A DNA stretch of 10,096 nucleotides from Clostridia bacterium (GTDB lineage: Bacteria; Bacillota_A; Clostridia; Oscillospirales; Acutalibacteraceae), in NCBI GenBank assembly GCA_009930155.1, contig RZYX01000062.1:1-10096 (forward strand), written 5' to 3'. Positions 7,401 through 10,096 of this stretch are shown here, piece by piece. Each line of letters opens with the position of its first letter. Within the stretch, counting starts at the first letter, position 1. A model generated the notes under the pieces. That model did not search any database, had not been told where the DNA came from, and saw nothing but the letters and a program-made list of their open reading frames with translations. A program made the translations under genes and the position numbers.

Positions 7401-9389
7401 GCTGCATTAACAGGATATAATGTTTATTGTGATAATGTTTTCATTGGTTTTACTGATATTCCTAGCTTTATTAATACAGAAGCAGACGAAGATTACCACG
7501 AATACTGTATCGAAGCAGTGTATGCCGACAATTGTATTTCTCCTCAGATTTGCGAAACCATTGGAGCTACTGCAGTAACTTACGATATCGTTGCAAGTGC
7601 CGGAGCTAACGGAACAATTGCACCTAACGGAACAACTGCCGTAAACGAAGGTAGCAATCAAACCTACAATATCGCCGCAAATTCTTGTTACGAAATTACA
7701 GATGTTTTAGTTGACGGCTCAAGTGTTGGCGCTGTTTCGACTTATACTTTTAATGATGTAACTGCTCCTCATACTATCTCTGCAAGCTTTAACCAGATTT
7801 CTTACTCTGTTGCCACAACGGCCGGCACCGGCGGAAATATCTCAGCAGCTGCAAGTGTTGATTGTGGAGATAATTTAACATTTACTGTTAATGCTGAATC
7901 GTGCTACGAAATTGGAACTGTAACAGTTAACGGAACACCGGTAACTTTAAGTGGAAATAGCTACACAATCAATAATGTTACCGAAAACATTGCAATCAAT
8001 GCTAGTTTTGATTTAATATCATATTCAGTTGCTGCAAATGCCGGCACCGGCGGAAATATTTCAACTGATGCAACCGTCAATTGCGGAGATGACCTAACAT
8101 TTGCTGTTAATGCTGAATCGTGCTATGAGGTTGGGACTGTAACAGTAAATGGAACACCTGTCACTTTAAGTGGAAACAGCTATACTGTTAATAATGCAAC
8201 AGAAAATATTACAATAAATGCATCATTTGATGCCATTGTATATAATGTAACAGAAACAGCTGGAGCAAACGGTTCAATAACTGTTGCTAGTACTGTTAAC
8301 TGTGGCAATGACCTTGTTATTTCTTTTAATCCTGACGATTGCTACGAAGTTACTTCATGTACAATAAACGGAACACCGGTAACAGTTACTGGTAACTCCT
8401 ATACTGTTGTTAATGTCTCAGAAAATATTGATATTATTGCCAACTTTGGTATTGCTGCAAACTATGACATTATAGCAAATGCAGGTACTGGTGGTAGTAT
8501 CGATTTGTCAACTCCTTCTGTCGCATGCGGTGGTGAGGTTACTTTAACAGCTACTCCTGATGTATGTTACGAAATTGGTGTAGTTACTGTAAACGGAACT
8601 CCTGTTACTCTTGTTGGAGGCAGCTACACAATTACAAACATTACCGAAGAAATAACAATCTCTGCTACATTTAATCAAATTATGTATGATGTTACAGCTA
8701 ATGCAGGAACAGGTGGCAATATAGTTGGAGCAGGAACAGAAATTGGTTGTGGCGAAACACTAACTTTCACAGTTGAGCCGGATGCCTGCTACCAAGTAGA
8801 AAGCATATTATTAAATGGTAATCCGTTAACAATAACTGGCTCTGTTTACACATTGAATAATATTTCGGACAATGTCAGCATCGAGGCAAGCTTTAGCTTA
8901 TTGACTTATACAATTTCTGCAAATTCAGGCACAGGAGGCAGCATCTCTCCGCAAGGAAATATAGCTGTGGATTGCGGAGCAGACCAATCATTTACAATTA
9001 CTCCTGATGCAAATTACGTAATATTAGATGTTCAGGTAAATGGTTTAAGCGTTGGTGCTGTCTCAAATTACGAATTCACAAATATTTCAGATGATGAATC
9101 AATCATTGCAATTTTCCAACAGTCAACAGATATTGCAGAGAACCTGAATTCAAATATTTCTGTTTATCCTAACCCTGCTGACAATATGATAACAATTGAA
9201 TTGAATCGTATCGAAACAAATGCAAGTATTGCAAATATAGTTTCGGTTGACGGCAAAATTGTTAAATCAATTGATATTAACTCAGATAGGACTGTAATTG
9301 ACATCCGTGATCTTGCATCTGGGGTATATTTTGTTAACATTTCATCGCAAAACGAAAACCTTCAAATGATAAAACTAATAAGAATGTAA
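4452..9389 (+). CDS. Gingipain-type C25 cysteine protease with adhesin, tandem repeats and T9SS sorting domain
   Basis: This is a 1645-residue multidomain secreted protease. Residues 1-19 are a Sec signal peptide (cut VFA|Q). Roughly 20-230 are a gingipain-type propeptide. Roughly 231-580 are the C25 catalytic domain, with His431 in YCGHG and Cys464 in VACVNG. Their spacing of 33 equals that of RgpB and Kgp as I recall them. D371 and D382 have the 11-residue spacing of the RgpB catalytic Glu152 and P1-binding Asp163, and INQPW...RGQD is also gingipain-like. About 585-665 is an Ig-like domain. 668-755 is an Fn3 domain. A second Fn3 (758 to about 1040) is split by a cleaved-adhesin-type domain at about 787-980. 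1044-1557 hold seven repeats. About 1564-1645 are a type A T9SS sorting domain (SVYPNP...SGVYFVN). It should be exported by T9SS and cleaved or anchored at the surface. Arg specificity is inference. It is not PorU, which lacks these adhesin and repeat parts. Confidence 0.93.
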   Translation: MRKFTLILVSIFCILGVFAQNSFEKSFTQPEDGIYDIEFNLNYWDLKQATIDGETYQYVDIDVSTVSNKEGWAELPFISASVKLPKQKNVNYEIVYSDYTDYDLDYPMLPSRGTIYRNQDPSQIPYEIDPASIVDEFYPSNILKVEDPFIFRDVRGTAVRVTPFQYNAVTGKLRVYNSIKVRLTENNEIPTNPLLSNHVNQIREVEGIYENMFINYNSAEKASASLTMEEYGDIIVITTSAYEATMAPYILWKKQKGYNVSTQVVATGTNVATTIQTAYNNNPNLMFVQLVGDWADIKSPTIAVTTSADPCDPFMGAVSGSDNYIDISVGRFSCTNTTELTTQINKAIDYEKNPDMTAGWRETFIGVASNDGSGIGDDSEIDYTHVQRIFTSRLDPFTYNTHQQNYAPSASAATLHSHINAGASTIAYCGHGSETTFVTTGYSNTNINSLTNGNKLPFIVSVACVNGAFHTQTSCFAETWLRKSGGGAVVTWMSTINQPWQPPQRGQDYFYDILIGGFNYDTDGISLTTGYNTSEQRTHWGSIAVNSAVLMLTESSEPDDIETIKTWTTFGDASLQLRTEQPNNLTLSNTDPEVGIPFEGIAYIDGTPAENVLICISADDNYYSGLTNGSGAYSITHSLTVGEALLVATAFNSTTVYETTSVIDADPCMPVANLIGTSTGSSVTLTWDVPSEGNVTGYNIYREGSLQTTVASASLTYTQNSVANGTYEYCVKPIFDGVECYNDVCVTVVVNDGSNSSCDSPTNLVINEDNPTTHTLSWVEPAGSNNIFDDIEGHTAFTINSAGDVPWTFIDGDGSTTYTIADYTFTNQGLEMATIVFDPTLVTNTGGDPLTETTNGDPFSAHSGDQFFASFNASTGTPVMQTNDWIISPELGFADPFTFSFYARSGHKTAFAESFRVAYSTTTNTEAAFTNILQTVNSAPFAWTEYSYTVPANAKYVAINCNSTDMYYFCVDDIYIGDGTMPGAALTGYNVYCDNVFIGFTDIPSFINTEADEDYHEYCIEAVYADNCISPQICETIGATAVTYDIVASAGANGTIAPNGTTAVNEGSNQTYNIAANSCYEITDVLVDGSSVGAVSTYTFNDVTAPHTISASFNQISYSVATTAGTGGNISAAASVDCGDNLTFTVNAESCYEIGTVTVNGTPVTLSGNSYTINNVTENIAINASFDLISYSVAANAGTGGNISTDATVNCGDDLTFAVNAESCYEVGTVTVNGTPVTLSGNSYTVNNATENITINASFDAIVYNVTETAGANGSITVASTVNCGNDLVISFNPDDCYEVTSCTINGTPVTVTGNSYTVVNVSENIDIIANFGIAANYDIIANAGTGGSIDLSTPSVACGGEVTLTATPDVCYEIGVVTVNGTPVTLVGGSYTITNITEEITISATFNQIMYDVTANAGTGGNIVGAGTEIGCGETLTFTVEPDACYQVESILLNGNPLTITGSVYTLNNISDNVSIEASFSLLTYTISANSGTGGSISPQGNIAVDCGADQSFTITPDANYVILDVQVNGLSVGAVSNYEFTNISDDESIIAIFQQSTDIAENLNSNISVYPNPADNMITIELNRIETNASIANIVSVDGKIVKSIDINSDRTVIDIRDLASGVYFVNISSQNENLQMIKLIRM
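5742..5843 (+). other. Catalytic His and Cys codons of the C25 domain
   Basis: The CAT at 5742-5744 encodes His431 within YCGHGSE. The TGT at 5841-5843 encodes Cys464 within VSVACVNGAF. Both are in the standard C25 context, with 33 residues between them, so the protease should be active rather than degenerate. D371 (from 5562) and D382 (from 5595) are the candidate third catalytic residue and S1-pocket residue. Confidence 0.85.
6810..7391 (+). other. Cleaved-adhesin-type jelly-roll domain inserted in the second Fn3
   Basis: Residues about 787-980 start with IFDDIEGH and contain NDWIISPELGF, FTFSFYARSG, YVAINCNSTD and FCVDDIYIGDG. These match the order seen in the gingipain/hemagglutinin cleaved-adhesin domains (for example DNYLVTPEL, LTFWVC, YVAFRHFGCTD, LDDVVI, quoted from memory). 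The flanks are the two halves of one Fn3 domain: SWVEPAG before and TGYNVYCDNVFIG after, equivalent to the contiguous TWDVPSEGNVTGYNIY of the preceding Fn3. Confidence 0.75.
7581..9122 (+). repeat. Seven tandem repeats of about 74 residues (InlB B-repeat-like)
   Basis: The repeats start at Tyr1044, 1118, 1191, 1264, 1338, 1412 and 1486 and end near Gln1557. Each follows Y-x-[IV]-x-A-x-[AS]-G-[TA]-[GN]-G-x-I, a CG-containing loop, a strand, CYE[IV], V-x-VNG, and a final Y-T-[IV]-x-N-[IV]-[TS]-x-x-[IV]-x-I-x-A-x-F. The pattern resembles the divergent bacterial InlB B-repeat family common in Bacteroidota surface proteins. The first and last copies are a different subtype (VGAVSxYxF) from the five inner ones (VNGTPVTxxGxSYT). 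They probably form a stalk between the protease/adhesin head and the sorting domain. Confidence 0.9.
9142..9386 (+). other. T9SS type A C-terminal sorting domain
   Basis: Residues about 1564-1645 begin NLNSNISVYPNPADN, continue through IVSVDGKIVKSIDI and LASGVYFVNIS, and end with basic-hydrophobic KLIRM. This is the standard order for a Por-secretion-system sorting domain. It implies that the organism has the T9SS machinery, although none of its genes are in this window. Confidence 0.9.
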
Positions 9390-9410
9390 ACAAATAGCCG
9401 ATTTTTTTCG

Positions 9411-9442
9411 AACTGCCTGTTGTAATGACAGGCAGTTTTTTT
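9411..9442 (+). terminator. Rho-independent terminator after the C25 gene
   Basis: AACTGCCTGT (9411-9420), a 7-base loop and ACAGGCAGTT (9428-9437) form a perfect 10-bp stem followed by T residues to 9442. It sits 22 bases after the C25 stop codon and upstream of the C69 gene, so the two genes are probably separate transcripts. Confidence 0.9.
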
Positions 9443-9449
9443 ATCTTAG
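9420..9449 (+). promoter_or_regulatory. Candidate promoter of the C69 gene, overlapping the terminator
   Basis: TTG (9420-9422), 19 bases, then TATCTTAG (9442-9449), one mismatch from TAnnTTTG and with the same TTAG ending as the candidate promoter of the C25 gene. It leaves 13 bases to the ATG at 9463. The -33 half lies in the terminator loop. Only 73 bp separate the two genes, so if a separate promoter exists it must be here or inside the C25 gene. Confidence 0.3.
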
Positions 9450-9462
9450 TACCCAAAATTAA

Positions 9463-10096
9463 ATGAAAATGAAAAATAAATTATTCGCAGTTCTCTTAGC
9501 GTTGATGTTTTGTTCATCGGCAAATATTTTTGCATGTACAAATTACTTAGTCACAAAAGGTGCATCAGCAGATGGTTCTACAATGATTAGCTACGCAGCC
9601 GACTCACATATCCGTTATGGTGAATTATATTGGAGACCGGCGGGCGAATGGCAAAATGGAGATATGATTACTCTTTATGACCGAGGAACAGCTCAACCTT
9701 TGGGTCAAATTCCTCAGCCACAAAAAACATATCAAGTAATCGGCTTTATGAATGAGCATCAGGTAGCAATTGGAGAAACCACTTTTGGTGGACGTAGCGA
9801 ATTGATGGACAGTCTCGCAATTGTTGATTATGGTAGCTTGATGTTTTTAGCACTACAAAGATCTACAAATGCTCGTGAAGCTATTAAAATAATGTTTGAA
9901 CTAGTTACTGAATATGGTTACGCCAGCTCAGGCGAATCGTTTTCTATTGCCGACGAAAACGAAGTTTGGATAATGGAGATGATTAGCAAAGGTTGCGAAA
10001 CTGTATGGGATAAAAAACAAAAGAAATTCATCAATAGAAATAAAGGCGCAGTTTGGGTTGCGATAAGAATTCCTGATGGTTATGTCTCTGCACATG
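9463..10096 (+). CDS. Secreted C69-family dipeptidase (3' end outside window)
   Basis: ATG at 9463 opens a frame that reaches the right edge, giving 211 complete codons. A second in-frame ATG at 9469 is an equally possible start. Residues 1-24 are a signal peptide ending IFA, and Cys25 follows (ACTNYLVTKGASADGST). In family C69 (PepD-type, Ntn-hydrolase fold) a cysteine exposed at the mature N-terminus is the nucleophile, and this context is the family's standard one. NEHQVAIGETTFGGRSEL and IPDGYVSAH are further family signatures. The visible part is roughly the first 40% of a typical 500-600-residue member. The likely role is cleavage of dipeptides, or of short peptides from their N-terminus, in the periplasm or at the envelope. 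IFAC could be misread as a lipobox, but lipidation of the nucleophile would be hard to reconcile with activity. Confidence 0.9.
   Translation, partial: MKMKNKLFAVLLALMFCSSANIFACTNYLVTKGASADGSTMISYAADSHIRYGELYWRPAGEWQNGDMITLYDRGTAQPLGQIPQPQKTYQVIGFMNEHQVAIGETTFGGRSELMDSLAIVDYGSLMFLALQRSTNAREAIKIMFELVTEYGYASSGESFSIADENEVWIMEMISKGCETVWDKKQKKFINRNKGAVWVAIRIPDGYVSAH

Noticed and set aside
7820..8060. Repeated GC-rich block as a possible mobile or CRISPR-like repeat
   Set aside because: The copies are in frame, one protein-repeat length apart, and encode the same AGTGGNI motif, so they are coding repeats.
4452..9389. C25 protein as PorU, the T9SS sortase
   Set aside because: PorU is also C25-related, but this protein has adhesin, Fn3 and repeat domains and its own sorting domain, the design of a T9SS substrate protease.

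Overview
The window looks like a chromosomal segment of a low-GC member of the Bacteroidota. Three things support this: C-terminal domains of the type IX secretion system (T9SS) sorting type, upstream sequences matching the Bacteroidota promoter form TTTG-N(19-21)-TAnnTTTG, and AT-rich start regions with no clear Shine-Dalgarno sequence. The genus cannot be read from the sequence. I see no insertion sequence, integrase, tRNA, rRNA or CRISPR array.

Layout. (1) Positions 1-1010, minus strand: the N-terminal 336 codons of a lipoprotein built from tandem 120-residue repeats resembling pre-peptidase C-terminal (PPC) domains; it runs off the left edge. (2) 1151-1537, minus: a 128-residue secreted protein that is almost entirely a T9SS-sorting-domain-like fold, followed by a clear terminator. 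(3) 1750-4268, minus: a two-gene operon for a split M16 zinc peptidase. The upstream gene carries HXXEH; the downstream gene lacks it but keeps the Arg/Tyr pair. (4) 4269-4451: divergent promoter region. (5) 4452-9389, plus: a 1645-residue gingipain-type (family C25) cysteine protease. Its order is signal peptide, propeptide, catalytic domain, Ig-like domain, Fn3, a second Fn3 split by a cleaved-adhesin-type domain, seven tandem repeats of about 74 residues, and a T9SS sorting domain. A strong terminator follows. (6) 9463 to the right edge, plus: the N-terminal 211 codons of a secreted family C69 dipeptidase.

How they fit together. Three unrelated peptidase families lie side by side. The C25 protease should be exported by T9SS and act at or outside the cell surface, the C69 dipeptidase is exported, and the M16 pair has no signal peptide and should be cytoplasmic. 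Together they could take protein from outside down to short peptides, but only the M16 pair is clearly co-transcribed, so a common pathway is inference.

The most interesting signal is in the repeat array of the C25 protein. Its twelve regularly placed cysteines are distributed so that the first repeat lacks one site and the last repeat lacks the other, as expected if disulfides join each repeat to the next. No wholly new system was recognised.
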